From positions 15,961 through 22,940 of the forward strand of contig DDPO01000161.1 of the NCBI GenBank assembly GCA_002342225.1: DNA of 6,980 bases, in the 5' to 3' direction. Positions 1-6,047 of this stretch are shown in pieces; the first letter of the stretch is position 1; each line of letters starts with the position of its first letter. The translations under genes were made by a program, and so were the position numbers. Source of the stretch: Bdellovibrionaceae bacterium UBA2466. Lineage in GTDB: Bacteria > Bdellovibrionota > FAC87 > UBA2466. The notes beneath the pieces are model-generated. The model saw nothing but the letters and a program-made list of their open reading frames with translations. It made no database searches and was not told where the DNA came from.

Positions 1-15
1 TAGAGTGTGTAGAAC

Positions 16-684
16 TCAAACGATCGGGGAAGAAATTCCGATGATTTTTCGTAGTTTCTCAGTGCGTTCAACTTCAGCCACCAGAATACGTTTATCCTCT
101 TTGGGCAAAAGTTCTAATAGCACTTCGGTATTGGCGAGCTCTTTAATAGCATCTCCGTTACCACTGTTACCTGTTGAATGCGTAAGAATAACTCCTAAAC
201 AAGGAATGTTCGCGTCTTTAAGGGCCGAAAGAGTTAGCAGGGCTTGGTTAATGACACCCACTTTGTCTCGCCCCACCAAAATGACCGGAAAACCTGTAGC
301 TTTGATAAAATCTCTTTGAAGCAATTGACGCCCATAGGGAACCAGAACTCCACCAGCCCCTTCAACAATCATGAAATGACCCGATTCAGTTTCATTAATA
401 ACTGTTCCCATCAACCCATTAAGTTCAATGGTTTTGCCCCATTTTTCTGCAGCTTTATAGGGAGATAACGTTTCAGGAAACCTAAAAGCAGGGTTGATGA
501 CACACGAGGGATCTAGAGCCGACAGACTCTTAACCTCAGCCGTATCATCGCCTCTGAGTACCCCTGTCTGAACAGGTTTCCAGTACACAGCCTTCTTAAG
601 ACCTTGGGCCATTCTAAGAAGTCCTGCGCAGACAACCGTTTTACCAACACCTGTATCAGTACCAATGATGAAAATGCCCTTCAT
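16..684 (-). CDS. bioD: Dethiobiotin synthetase (ATP-dependent)
   Basis: Cytoplasmic enzyme of biotin synthesis: it closes the ureido ring of 7,8-diaminopelargonate with CO2 and ATP, giving dethiobiotin. The 222-residue product matches the usual BioD length of about 220-230. Seen in the sequence: an N-terminal P-loop GTDTGVGKT (residues 8-16), the substrate-site lysine in YWKPVQTG (K36), a DD pair at 46-47, an SPYKAA segment (74-79), and the second nucleotide/Mg motif VEGAGGV (107-113) followed by VP. These are the BioD family landmarks in the correct order, and nothing looks broken. The open frame continues upstream to 777, but the start at 684 is preferred: the protein then begins immediately before the P-loop strand, and a strong Shine-Dalgarno lies 5 nt upstream. 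It is divergent from the reductase gene at 791. No BirA-like or BioR-like operator is evident. No other bio gene lies in the window, though one could lie beyond the left edge. Confidence 0.95.
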   Translation of the reverse strand: MKGIFIIGTDTGVGKTVVCAGLLRMAQGLKKAVYWKPVQTGVLRGDDTAEVKSLSALDPSCVINPAFRFPETLSPYKAAEKWGKTIELNGLMGTVINETESGHFMIVEGAGGVLVPYGRQLLQRDFIKATGFPVILVGRDKVGVINQALLTLSALKDANIPCLGVILTHSTGNSGNGDAIKELANTEVLLELLPKEDKRILVAEVERTEKLRKIIGISSPIV

Positions 685-689
685 GAGGA

Positions 690-698
690 TCTCCTCTT
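690..698 (-). promoter_or_regulatory. Ribosome binding site that fixes the bioD start
   Basis: Read on the minus strand, AAGAGGAGA ends 5 nt before the ATG at 684. It decides between this start and longer in-frame starts reaching back to 777. In the longer reading the same bases would merely encode an acidic stretch (SEEE), which does not belong to the BioD family. Confidence 0.8.
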
Positions 699-790
699 CA
701 CTCACTAATTTCGCACATTCTGCTCTTCTAGCATAGAAATTTGACTTTGTGGCTCTTGCGCTATGCGCCAGTGTCAACTAAGACCAATCT
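699..790. other. Divergent bioD / reductase intergenic region
   Basis: This short region must carry the start signals of both flanking genes. TTGACT (741-746) and TATGCG (762-767) on the plus strand are 15 bp apart, a poor sigma-70 pair. A perfect TTGACA on the minus strand (777-772) has no recognisable -10 at the right distance. A small GCGC-TAT-GCGC dyad (758-768) lies between them. No promoter can be assigned with confidence. Confidence 0.3.
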
Positions 791-1519
791 ATGAAGTTTG
801 GAAAAAAACATGCCTTAATTACGGGCAGTGGAAAACGTCTGGGCCGCTCACTGGCTGAAAACCTTTTAAAACAAGGGATGAATATTTCGGCCCACTTTTT
901 CCAATCTCAATCAGAAATCAATGAGCTTAAGCAGTGGGCAAAAGACCTAGGGTTGGGACAAGTAGTTCCGGTCCAAGCCGATTTGACCGATTTTGAACAG
1001 GTTGAGAGATTGGCTGAACAAGTTCATGACTCTTTGGGCCCAGTGGATCTTCTCGTTAATAGCGCTAGCGATTTCTACCCTACTCCTTTTGGAGCAACAA
1101 CAGAGTCAGAGTGGGATCATCTTCTAAACTTAAATCTGAAAGCCCCTTTTTTTCTGACGCAGAAATTGAGCGTCCACATGTCTCATGGAGGCAATGTCAT
1201 TTTTATTTCAGATGTGCACGCTAGCCGCCCCATCCAGCGTTTTGCTCCGTATTGCGCGACCAAAGCTGGGCTTCTTGCCCTCACGAAAAGCTTAGCTCAA
1301 GAATTAGCACCAAAAATCAGAGTCAATTCTATCAGCCCGGGCACCATACTCCCCCCCGAAAAAGCCACCCATGAACAAATTCATCGCGCTTCGGAACGCT
1401 CGCTACTCAAACGAGTGGGAACTCCTCAAGATCTTTGGAATGGCCTTTTGTTTTTGTGCCGCAATGAATACATTACCGGATTTGACCTCATCATTGATGG
1501 CGGGCGTGCCCTGAGTTGA
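791..1519 (+). CDS. Short-chain dehydrogenase, pteridine reductase / FolM-like
   Basis: A 242-residue classical short-chain dehydrogenase/reductase. The cofactor motif is TGSGKRLG (residues 11-18), the TGxxxRxG variant typical of pteridine reductases (PTR1) and FolM rather than the common TGxxxGxG. Further support is NSASDFYPTP (90-99), which closely resembles the NNASSFYPTP stretch of PTR1. The catalytic set is D141 (where many SDRs have Ser), Y154 and K158 in YCATK, followed by SPG (182-184) and a C-terminal DGGRALS. Family knowledge suggests NADPH-dependent reduction of dihydrobiopterin/dihydrofolate-type pterins in the cytoplasm; the exact substrate cannot be read here, and another SDR activity is possible. 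The ATG at 791 lacks a good Shine-Dalgarno, but the Rossmann fold begins right after it. The gene is divergent from bioD and converges on the 513-residue gene with a 26-bp gap. A run of seven C lies inside the gene at 1351-1357; the reading frame is intact. Confidence 0.8.
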   Translation: MKFGKKHALITGSGKRLGRSLAENLLKQGMNISAHFFQSQSEINELKQWAKDLGLGQVVPVQADLTDFEQVERLAEQVHDSLGPVDLLVNSASDFYPTPFGATTESEWDHLLNLNLKAPFFLTQKLSVHMSHGGNVIFISDVHASRPIQRFAPYCATKAGLLALTKSLAQELAPKIRVNSISPGTILPPEKATHEQIHRASERSLLKRVGTPQDLWNGLLFLCRNEYITGFDLIIDGGRALS

Positions 1520-1545
1520 GTCGCCTAAAACAGATCATCTAACTT

Positions 1546-3087
1546 TTATTCTTCATCATATTTCTTAGCCCATTCGGACAAAGCAGGAATAAAAGTGTGA
1601 GTCAGATCCCAAAGTGTTACAGCATTGACGATTTGACTTGCCATTGTGGATTCTAGATTTTCTTCAAGAACCATTTTTTTGGACGCCGTTTCTCGAACAG
1701 TTAGAAGAGTTAAAACAAATCTTGGAAACTTGTTCTCAATTTCTTCATCTTTAACAAGTCCTCGACTCACAATCTCTTTGACCCAAACCGGTTTAATCGA
1801 AGTCGCATCGAAATCCAGCATGCCTGAAACCCACGGTTCGAAAAACTTTTTCTTTTGCTCATTAAATTTAGAAACAGCCATTTTCCGCGCTGTAAGCTGA
1901 CTACGCGCTATTTTCCAAGCTTCTATGAATTGTTCCTGCATCGCAACTGCTACAGGAGAATGGATCTTGCCACACTCCAAAAGCTTATCCCGATCATTTT
2001 TTGGAAGATAGATGGCTTCGGTTGTTAAACTCAGAGCCAAAGCTTGAGCCAACGCAGTTTGGCTCGGAGAAGCAGCTGCCACTTCTATGACATTTCGCCA
2101 GACATTCCTCAAAGTTGTGTTAGCCAACGCATCGCCTCTTAACAACATACCTAATGCCGTATTGATGTCCTCAACTCCCGGCTCAATGGAAGGACTATAA
2201 CCGGTTGAAGCGTTTGCTGCTGAAAACCCAGCCTTAAGCAAGCTACCTCGCTCCTCATCTGAATAGCTCTCCACTGATTTATCTACACCCCTTTTAAATG
2301 CACTGGCGGAACTATTGAATGTCGGAGAGAACTCTTCAAGCTCTCTTGCTGCCAATGCCAAACCAGTAAGTACTTTACCAAGTGAATCAGCTTGGGAAGT
2401 AGAAGCCATATCTTCCACATTAGCCGCCAATTCATCTGAAATTAACGGTTCTGCAGCACCAAATTTTTTAAGAGTAGAAACTGTATCGATGGCAGTCCCG
2501 GGTTCCCGTCCATCGAGAAGAGCCTTTTTTCCTTCCAACTCTTGTGAAACTAGCTCTTGCGTGATGAGATACGCGAGCATCGAGCGAGCGGACTTAGGAC
2601 TAAGTAGTGACAACTGCCCAAGAATAGGCAACAGCTCGCGACTAGATAGCGGGTTGTTTCTAAGAGTCGCTGCGACATTTTTCTTGATACCGCTTTCAAG
2701 AGCCCGTTTTCCGTCGATGGTCAAATTCGAATACCCCGTAGCAAAATCATTTAAATGAAAGGGGGTTTTATTAAAAGCCACACCTTGTGAAATCTCCCTT
2801 GCTGCGATGACGTTGTGAGCCCCAGAGCACTGCGGGTTCGCAACGAGCTGTACGACCGAATTAAAATTATATGCTTCACCATTTGCAAACTTTGAAATAT
2901 CTCCATTGTTGATAGTGCACCCACCCTCTCGACCATTAGGGTTCTTAGGTTCAATCTTTCTTCCAGAATTTTTACCCTGTTCCGATTCGTGGTCCGGTTT
3001 TTTAGCAAAGCTATTTCCCGAGCCTACTACCCCAAGTATCAACCATCCTACGATCACAGATTTTAGACCCCGTTTCATCATTTTCAC
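1546..3087 (-). CDS. Exported helical protein of unknown function
   Basis: I do not recognise a family for this 513-residue protein. It starts with a clear Sec signal peptide: basic KMMKRGLK, a hydrophobic core at about 10-22, and a likely signal peptidase I site after NSFA (residue 28). A charged, low-complexity linker (29-56, rich in K/E/G/N) follows. The rest is Ala/Leu/Ser/Glu-rich and looks almost entirely alpha-helical, with no further membrane segment. The mature part has three cysteines (C57, C87, C372); the first two flank a small Gly/Asn-rich segment and could pair. The start is uncertain: GTG at 3087 with an AAGGGG element 4 nt upstream, or ATG at 3081 or 3078; all keep the signal peptide. 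It begins 9 nt after the FecR-like gene's stop, so the two are almost certainly cotranscribed, and a shared periplasmic role is inferred. No enzyme motif was seen. No terminator was found in the 26-bp gap beyond its stop. Confidence 0.8.
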   Translation of the reverse strand: MKMMKRGLKSVIVGWLILGVVGSGNSFAKKPDHESEQGKNSGRKIEPKNPNGREGGCTINNGDISKFANGEAYNFNSVVQLVANPQCSGAHNVIAAREISQGVAFNKTPFHLNDFATGYSNLTIDGKRALESGIKKNVAATLRNNPLSSRELLPILGQLSLLSPKSARSMLAYLITQELVSQELEGKKALLDGREPGTAIDTVSTLKKFGAAEPLISDELAANVEDMASTSQADSLGKVLTGLALAARELEEFSPTFNSSASAFKRGVDKSVESYSDEERGSLLKAGFSAANASTGYSPSIEPGVEDINTALGMLLRGDALANTTLRNVWRNVIEVAAASPSQTALAQALALSLTTEAIYLPKNDRDKLLECGKIHSPVAVAMQEQFIEAWKIARSQLTARKMAVSKFNEQKKKFFEPWVSGMLDFDATSIKPVWVKEIVSRGLVKDEEIENKFPRFVLTLLTVRETASKKMVLEENLESTMASQIVNAVTLWDLTHTFIPALSEWAKKYDEE

Positions 3088-3096
3088 CCGACCCCT

Positions 3097-4086
3097 TTAT
3101 TTTCCAAACAATATTTCATAAGGCGACTTTTTACCTTTTTCTCCAAACACAGGAGGAGGAGGATGCGTTGTCAATGACCTCTCCGGTATTTTATTCCCCT
3201 TATCTTTTAATAGAGCTAGTTTTCTTGAGCTTGAATCAATCTCTTCACGCCTCCAACGCGCTGAAATCTTCCACCAATACTCTCCTGACTGATCGAAAAG
3301 TATGTCCAGTTCTTCTCGACGACTGCTATTCATTAAATCGTTTTTAAAGCTACTGGTATTTGAAATGTGAAGAAAATACTCAATATTGGGCAAAGGAATC
3401 GGCTTCCAAGAAAAATTTAGAAGACTTTTTCCATCAAACTTAAATTCACCACTTTCAGGGCTCTGTAAGACGATTTTGTAATCAGCCAACTGATTTAGAT
3501 ACAATTTAGGGATAATCACTGCTCTGGGAGGTTCGAGGTCGAGTTTTCGATTCACAGAATCCACAGTACGCGAAGAGAGTTCACTATGCTTAATAATGAG
3601 AGGATTTATATCAGGAATATAACCAATCTCTCCTTCTTTAAATTTAAAAATAAGATTAGCAACAGGCTTAGAGACTGAGATTGCCCCAGCATCTTTTGGG
3701 TCTACACGAATCTTACCTTCCATGAGTGTAATCTCTAGCTTATCAAGAGATGCTTCATCAAATTGAACCAAGGACTCGGGCTCCAATATAAACTTCTTTT
3801 CATTCCACTGGAATTCAGCTGTTGTCCCCTTGGGTGTATAAACAGTATCTCGTAAGAACACATCAGTTTCGCTCTGGCTCACTCCCCATACCAAAGTTCT
3901 TGCGTGCCTTAAGCGGATGGGGCCATCAGATTGAATGGTTCCAATCAATGCCGCATCCCCTGTCAATCCAACAACTTGATGATAAAAAAAGAGGAAATAT
4001 CCTGTGAACAAAATAAGCAAGCACGCCAGAAGGATCAACCACCTATCAGCCTGCTCCTCGGGAACCCATTTTCCCACAAAATTCAT
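3097..4086 (-). CDS. Membrane-anchored FecR-domain protein
   Basis: A 329-residue protein with one N-terminal membrane helix (about 16-36) after a short cytoplasmic tail (MNFVGKWVPEEQADR), so the bulk should face the periplasm. Residues about 48-128 fit the FecR beta-domain pattern: an R...W segment (LRHARTLVWG), LRDTVYT where FecR domains have LxxGDxVxT, a strand ILEPESLVQFD, and a closing LMEGKIRV. Residues about 204-278 look like a fibronectin-III-like sandwich (NFSWKPI, YFLHIS, SGEYWWKISA). The tail carries four prolines (309-312) and is basic. In known systems FecR relays a signal to a FecI sigma factor, but neither FecI nor a TonB receptor is in the window. A structural or ligand-binding envelope role is therefore as likely as signalling. 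The start is well supported by AGGAGG (4099-4094) 7 nt upstream. It heads a two-gene unit with the 513-residue exported protein and is divergent from the coiled-coil gene. Confidence 0.75.
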   Translation of the reverse strand: MNFVGKWVPEEQADRWLILLACLLILFTGYFLFFYHQVVGLTGDAALIGTIQSDGPIRLRHARTLVWGVSQSETDVFLRDTVYTPKGTTAEFQWNEKKFILEPESLVQFDEASLDKLEITLMEGKIRVDPKDAGAISVSKPVANLIFKFKEGEIGYIPDINPLIIKHSELSSRTVDSVNRKLDLEPPRAVIIPKLYLNQLADYKIVLQSPESGEFKFDGKSLLNFSWKPIPLPNIEYFLHISNTSSFKNDLMNSSRREELDILFDQSGEYWWKISARWRREEIDSSSRKLALLKDKGNKIPERSLTTHPPPPVFGEKGKKSPYEILFGK

Positions 4087-4144
4087 ACACGCTCCTCCTT
4101 CTGCTTATCGTCATTTTTGAGGAATTCATTGAGCGGATGAGCCA

Positions 4145-4157
4145 AGTTGCGTCAACT
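4145..4157. repeat. Perfect 5-bp dyad AGTTG-CGT-CAACT
   Basis: Inverted repeat AGTTG / CAACT around a CGT centre, in the region between the FecR-like gene and the coiled-coil gene. Its centre is about 136 bp upstream of the start predicted from the sigma-54 promoter, a usual distance for an enhancer-binding-protein site. Read on the minus strand it also contains TTGACG, which could serve as a -35 for the FecR-like gene, though no good -10 follows. A related dyad is at 5925-5935. A 5-bp arm can occur by chance. Confidence 0.35.
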
Positions 4158-4260
4158 CGTGGGGGCCCAGAACTGTCACTTTTTTTACAGTAAAACCAAA
4201 GCTTCACATTAACTCATCGTAATAATTAGTTGTAATTCTTGAAGTATACGGCGTTCTGCA

Positions 4261-4276
4261 TGGCACATCGGTTGCT
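4261..4276 (+). promoter_or_regulatory. Sigma-54 (RpoN) -24/-12 promoter
   Basis: TGGCAC (4261-4266), five bases, then TTGC and T (4272-4276). This matches the sigma-54 consensus TGGCAC-N5-TTGCW at every conserved position, with the GG and GC dinucleotides exactly 12 bp apart. The only departures are at weaker flanking positions: A instead of a pyrimidine just before, and A instead of G after CAC. Placing C4275 at -12 predicts a transcription start near 4287 and a leader of about 45 nt to the ATG at 4332. It lies in non-coding sequence, correctly oriented toward the coiled-coil gene. Such promoters need an activating AAA+ enhancer-binding protein, and none is encoded in the window. Confidence 0.72.
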
Positions 4277-4316
4277 TTTGAAGAGGTCCGAGCCCATGCT
4301 GTTGTGGGTATGTTGC

Positions 4317-4321
4317 GGAGG
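4317..4321 (+). promoter_or_regulatory. Ribosome binding site of the coiled-coil gene
   Basis: GGAGG, 10 nt before the ATG at 4332 and downstream of the transcription start predicted from the sigma-54 promoter. It favours 4332 over in-frame TTG 4239 and ATG 4260, which lie upstream of that start. ATG 4296 has a weaker AGAGG 9 nt before it and cannot be fully excluded, but would begin with an odd LLWVCCGG stretch. Confidence 0.65.
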
Positions 4322-4331
4322 TTATTTAATA

Positions 4332-4670
4332 ATGGCTCAAAGAGATCGTAATCAAGGTTTTGGATTCATGTATGCAGATATCACTAAGCTTATCGCTAAG
4401 AAAAAAGAGTTAGAAAAAGCAGAAGGGTTCAGTCCCATCCAAACCGAAGGACAAACTTTCAATTTTAACCGAGATAAAAGTCCAGTCGTTGCAAAGACTG
4501 TTCAACAGATTCCTTCGACTGAAGGTTTCAACGACATGATTAAAGAGCGAGCCAATGCGATTTCAAACCTTAAAGAGAATTTAGATAGGTTGCAGTCACT
4601 TCATCATAAACTTCACTCCATGTTAGATGAACTCAACAAAATCGCAGATCGCGATCCAAAGAAAAAATAA
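4332..4670 (+). CDS. Small coiled-coil protein, sigma-54 promoter
   Basis: A 112-residue, charged, soluble protein with no signal peptide or membrane helix at the chosen start; I do not recognise its family. It starts with a polar MAQRDRNQGFGF segment, then a lysine/glutamate-rich helix (about 17-31), a Pro/Gln/Thr-rich linker (32-62), and a long C-terminal helix with regular 3-4 heptad spacing of hydrophobics (I77, L80, L84, L87, L94, L98, L101, A105). It ends in a basic DPKKK tail. The heptads predict a dimeric or oligomeric coiled coil, so a structural, adaptor or regulatory role is likely, but that is inference. It stands alone: divergent from the FecR-like gene and convergent with the 116-residue gene, with an 11-bp gap and no obvious terminator. 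Its best visible signal is the sigma-54 promoter at 4261-4276, which suggests conditional expression. Confidence 0.75.
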   Translation: MAQRDRNQGFGFMYADITKLIAKKKELEKAEGFSPIQTEGQTFNFNRDKSPVVAKTVQQIPSTEGFNDMIKERANAISNLKENLDRLQSLHHKLHSMLDELNKIADRDPKKK

Positions 4671-4681
4671 TCTCTAATTAG

Positions 4682-5032
4682 CTAGGGAACTACTGGCTGT
4701 AAATTGCGAGGAAGCTTAGTACGCTTTGGATAATCCAAAGAAGCGGGCCCTCTATCAACAGGTTCTTTGGGTTTCTTACAATAACGCTTACCCGAAGTGT
4801 CTCCCGGGCAATACCAAGTATCCTGCAGATCTACTTTCATAGTGCGGGGTCCACCATTGAAACTTAAATACTGAACCGGATCCATCACAGTTAAAACAAC
4901 CCGATTGATCTTTTTCTTTGCCGTCTGATCGTAGTGTCTTACCCGCAGTTGATAAACACGGTAACTACCTTGAGCGGTCCAAGAGATCATCACACACAAA
5001 ACAAATATTAATTGTAAGCACGATTGGGTCAT
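4682..5032 (-). CDS. Small exported protein with a cysteine pair
   Basis: A 116-residue protein of unrecognised family. The N-terminus reads as a Sec signal peptide: a short polar start, a hydrophobic core LQLIFVLCVMISW (6-18), and a likely cleavage after TAQG (residue 22). The mature part of about 94 residues starts with beta-like alternation (YRVYQLRVRHY, then RVVLTVMDP). It then has a WYC...YC segment with cysteines at 75 and 85, ten residues apart, which could form a periplasmic disulfide. The tail is Pro/Lys/Arg-rich and probably disordered. There is no lipobox; the two other cysteines (5 and 13) lie within the signal peptide. The ATG at 5032 has only a weak purine stretch upstream. It follows tatC by 49 nt on the same strand, so it may share that transcript, but nothing indicates it is a Tat component or a Tat substrate: no twin-arginine motif is present. 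Confidence 0.7.
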   Translation of the reverse strand: MTQSCLQLIFVLCVMISWTAQGSYRVYQLRVRHYDQTAKKKINRVVLTVMDPVQYLSFNGGPRTMKVDLQDTWYCPGDTSGKRYCKKPKEPVDRGPASLDYPKRTKLPRNLQPVVP

Positions 5033-5054
5033 ACTTTCTTATCGACCGGAGAAC

Positions 5055-5082
5055 AAGTTTCGATAAGCGCAGAGCGAAATTT
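5055..5082 (-). other. Stem-loop between tatC and the downstream gene
   Basis: AAGTTTCG (5055-5062) can pair with CGAAATTT (5075-5082), an 8-bp stem with one G-U pair and a 12-nt loop. It touches the tatC stop codon. It has no following U-run in the minus-strand transcript, so it is not a standard intrinsic terminator. It might act in RNA processing or stability, or be chance. Confidence 0.25.
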
Positions 5083-5852
5083 TAAACTTTGTGAGCCCAG
5101 CCAATGAGCTGAACACTCAACTCATAAAGCAGAATAAGCGGAATAAGAACCAAAAAGAGCGTAAACGCATCCGGTGTTGGGGTTAAAAAAGCGGCAAGTA
5201 CCGTAAGCCCTAAATAGGCTTGTGGACGGAATCTTTTAAGCCACTCAACTTCAATGACCCCCATTTTTCCGAGGAAGAAAGCGATAACAGGTAACTCAAA
5301 CAACACTCCCATAGAGAGTAGTAACTGAATGGTTAATCCGAAATAATCTGAGACATTGATGAGAGGCTTTTCATTGGGGCCCCCAAAATTAAGTAAAAAT
5401 CGATAGCCCGTGGGAATCACCACAAAATAAGCAAAAGCGAGACCTAACAAAAAAGCCAGTGAACCCATAAAAAGAACAGGAACTGCATATTGCCGTTCGT
5501 TCTCTTTCAACCCAGGAACTATAAAATTCCAGACCTGTTTTAGAAGGTAAGGTGAGGTTAAGACCAGACTCGCGTAAAAACTCACTTTTAAATAGACCAA
5601 AAACTTGTCAGCAAGCCCCGAGAAATACAACTGTTTTTGGCCCTCCGGCAGCGCTGACAGGATGGGTGCTTCCAAAAATCGAATAATCGATTCGTTAAAA
5701 TAATAGGTCACGCAAAAGACCATCCCTAAAGCAAGAAACGACTTCACCAAAATCCCTCTGAGCTCGTCTAAATGCTGCCAAAGGGGCATAGCACCTGCAC
5801 TGGCTTCACCAGGATCTGTGGGAGGATTAGGGCTTAGTTCCAAATCTGACAT
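5082..5852 (-). CDS. tatC: Sec-independent (twin-arginine) translocase subunit TatC
   Basis: Polytopic inner-membrane receptor of the Tat pathway. With TatB it binds twin-arginine signal peptides and recruits TatA to export folded proteins. The 256 residues match the family length. Landmarks: HLDELR (27-32), the conserved cytoplasmic N-terminal motif; FIVPGLKENER (110-120), whose E119 corresponds to the signal-peptide-contacting glutamate of the first cytoplasmic loop; FELPV (185-189) with its conserved in-membrane glutamate; and LTPTPD (223-228) with YE at 243-244. Six membrane helices can be traced (about 35-52, 84-105, 122-145, 170-192, 210-223, 229-247). The start at 5852 has GGTAGGA (5863-5857) 4 nt upstream; the roughly 20-residue acidic, Pro-rich extension before HLDELR is longer than in E. 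coli. tatA and tatB are not in the window, so they must be elsewhere. It is divergent from the response regulator and followed after 49 nt by a small exported protein. Confidence 0.95.
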   Translation of the reverse strand: MSDLELSPNPPTDPGEASAGAMPLWQHLDELRGILVKSFLALGMVFCVTYYFNESIIRFLEAPILSALPEGQKQLYFSGLADKFLVYLKVSFYASLVLTSPYLLKQVWNFIVPGLKENERQYAVPVLFMGSLAFLLGLAFAYFVVIPTGYRFLLNFGGPNEKPLINVSDYFGLTIQLLLSMGVLFELPVIAFFLGKMGVIEVEWLKRFRPQAYLGLTVLAAFLTPTPDAFTLFLVLIPLILLYELSVQLIGWAHKV

Positions 5853-5905
5853 GAATTCCTACCGTAGTTGGCCATTTTTTAACTTTCAAGAGCTTGTTAA
5901 ATGTT

Positions 5906-5934
5906 TCAATACCTGCTATTGCTCATTGCGTCAA
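5906..5934 (-). promoter_or_regulatory. Candidate sigma-70-type promoter for tatC
   Basis: On the minus strand TTGACG (5934-5929, five of six consensus bases) is followed after 17 bp by TATTGA (5911-5906, three of six). The predicted transcript would start near 5899, giving a leader of about 47 nt. The spacing is ideal but the -10 is poor, so this is tentative. Confidence 0.3.
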
Positions 5935-5935
5935 T
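5925..5935. repeat. Dyad ATTG-CGT-CAAT related to the one at 4145
   Basis: Shares the 9-base core TTGCGTCAA with the dyad at 4145-4157 and sits in the other large divergent intergenic region (tatC / response regulator). It overlaps the candidate tatC -35. It could be a shared operator or simply reflect the resemblance of TTGAC-type promoter elements to each other. The rest of the 195-bp tatC / regulator gap holds no other signal I can support. Confidence 0.25.
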
Positions 5936-6047
5936 TAATGGGTATTTTGAGTAAGTTTTTTCTGCCAAACCTGATATTTGCGTAAGGATCCTTCCAAAGC
6001 GACTTCGTTCGTTGACTAATCTAGATGGTCCGTGAAATACGCCGAGA

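Noticed and set aside
5..319. Plus-strand open frame of 104 codons
   Set aside because: It lies antisense within bioD, whose motifs are unambiguous, and shows no family signal.
772..777. Perfect TTGACA on the minus strand as the bioD -35
   Set aside because: The bases 17 bp downstream (AGCCAC) do not resemble a -10; the match alone is not enough.
1517..1548. Bidirectional terminator between the convergent reductase and 513-residue genes
   Set aside because: Only a 4-bp GGCG/CGCC stem with a 15-nt loop can be drawn and no proper U-run follows.
2315..2758. Plus-strand open frame of 147 codons
   Set aside because: It is antisense inside the 513-residue gene. The minus-strand frame has a signal peptide and coupling to the gene upstream; this one has neither.
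3149..3165. GGAGGAGGAGGATG, which looks like a strong plus-strand ribosome site and start
   Set aside because: It is the complement of the four-proline coding stretch of the FecR-like protein; no meaningful frame follows on the plus strand.
4158..4187. GGGGGCCC followed by a T-run as a terminator
   Set aside because: The GC palindrome has too small a loop and is separated from the T-run by about 12 unpaired bases; it also lies between divergent genes, where no transcript should end.
4239..4331. N-terminal extension of the coiled-coil protein from TTG 4239
   Set aside because: It overlaps the sigma-54 promoter and starts upstream of the predicted transcript start, and the extension looks non-coding in composition (LLWVCCGG).
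6012..6040. TTGACT as a -35 for the response regulator
   Set aside because: No acceptable -10 is found 16-18 bp downstream (AAATAC at that place).
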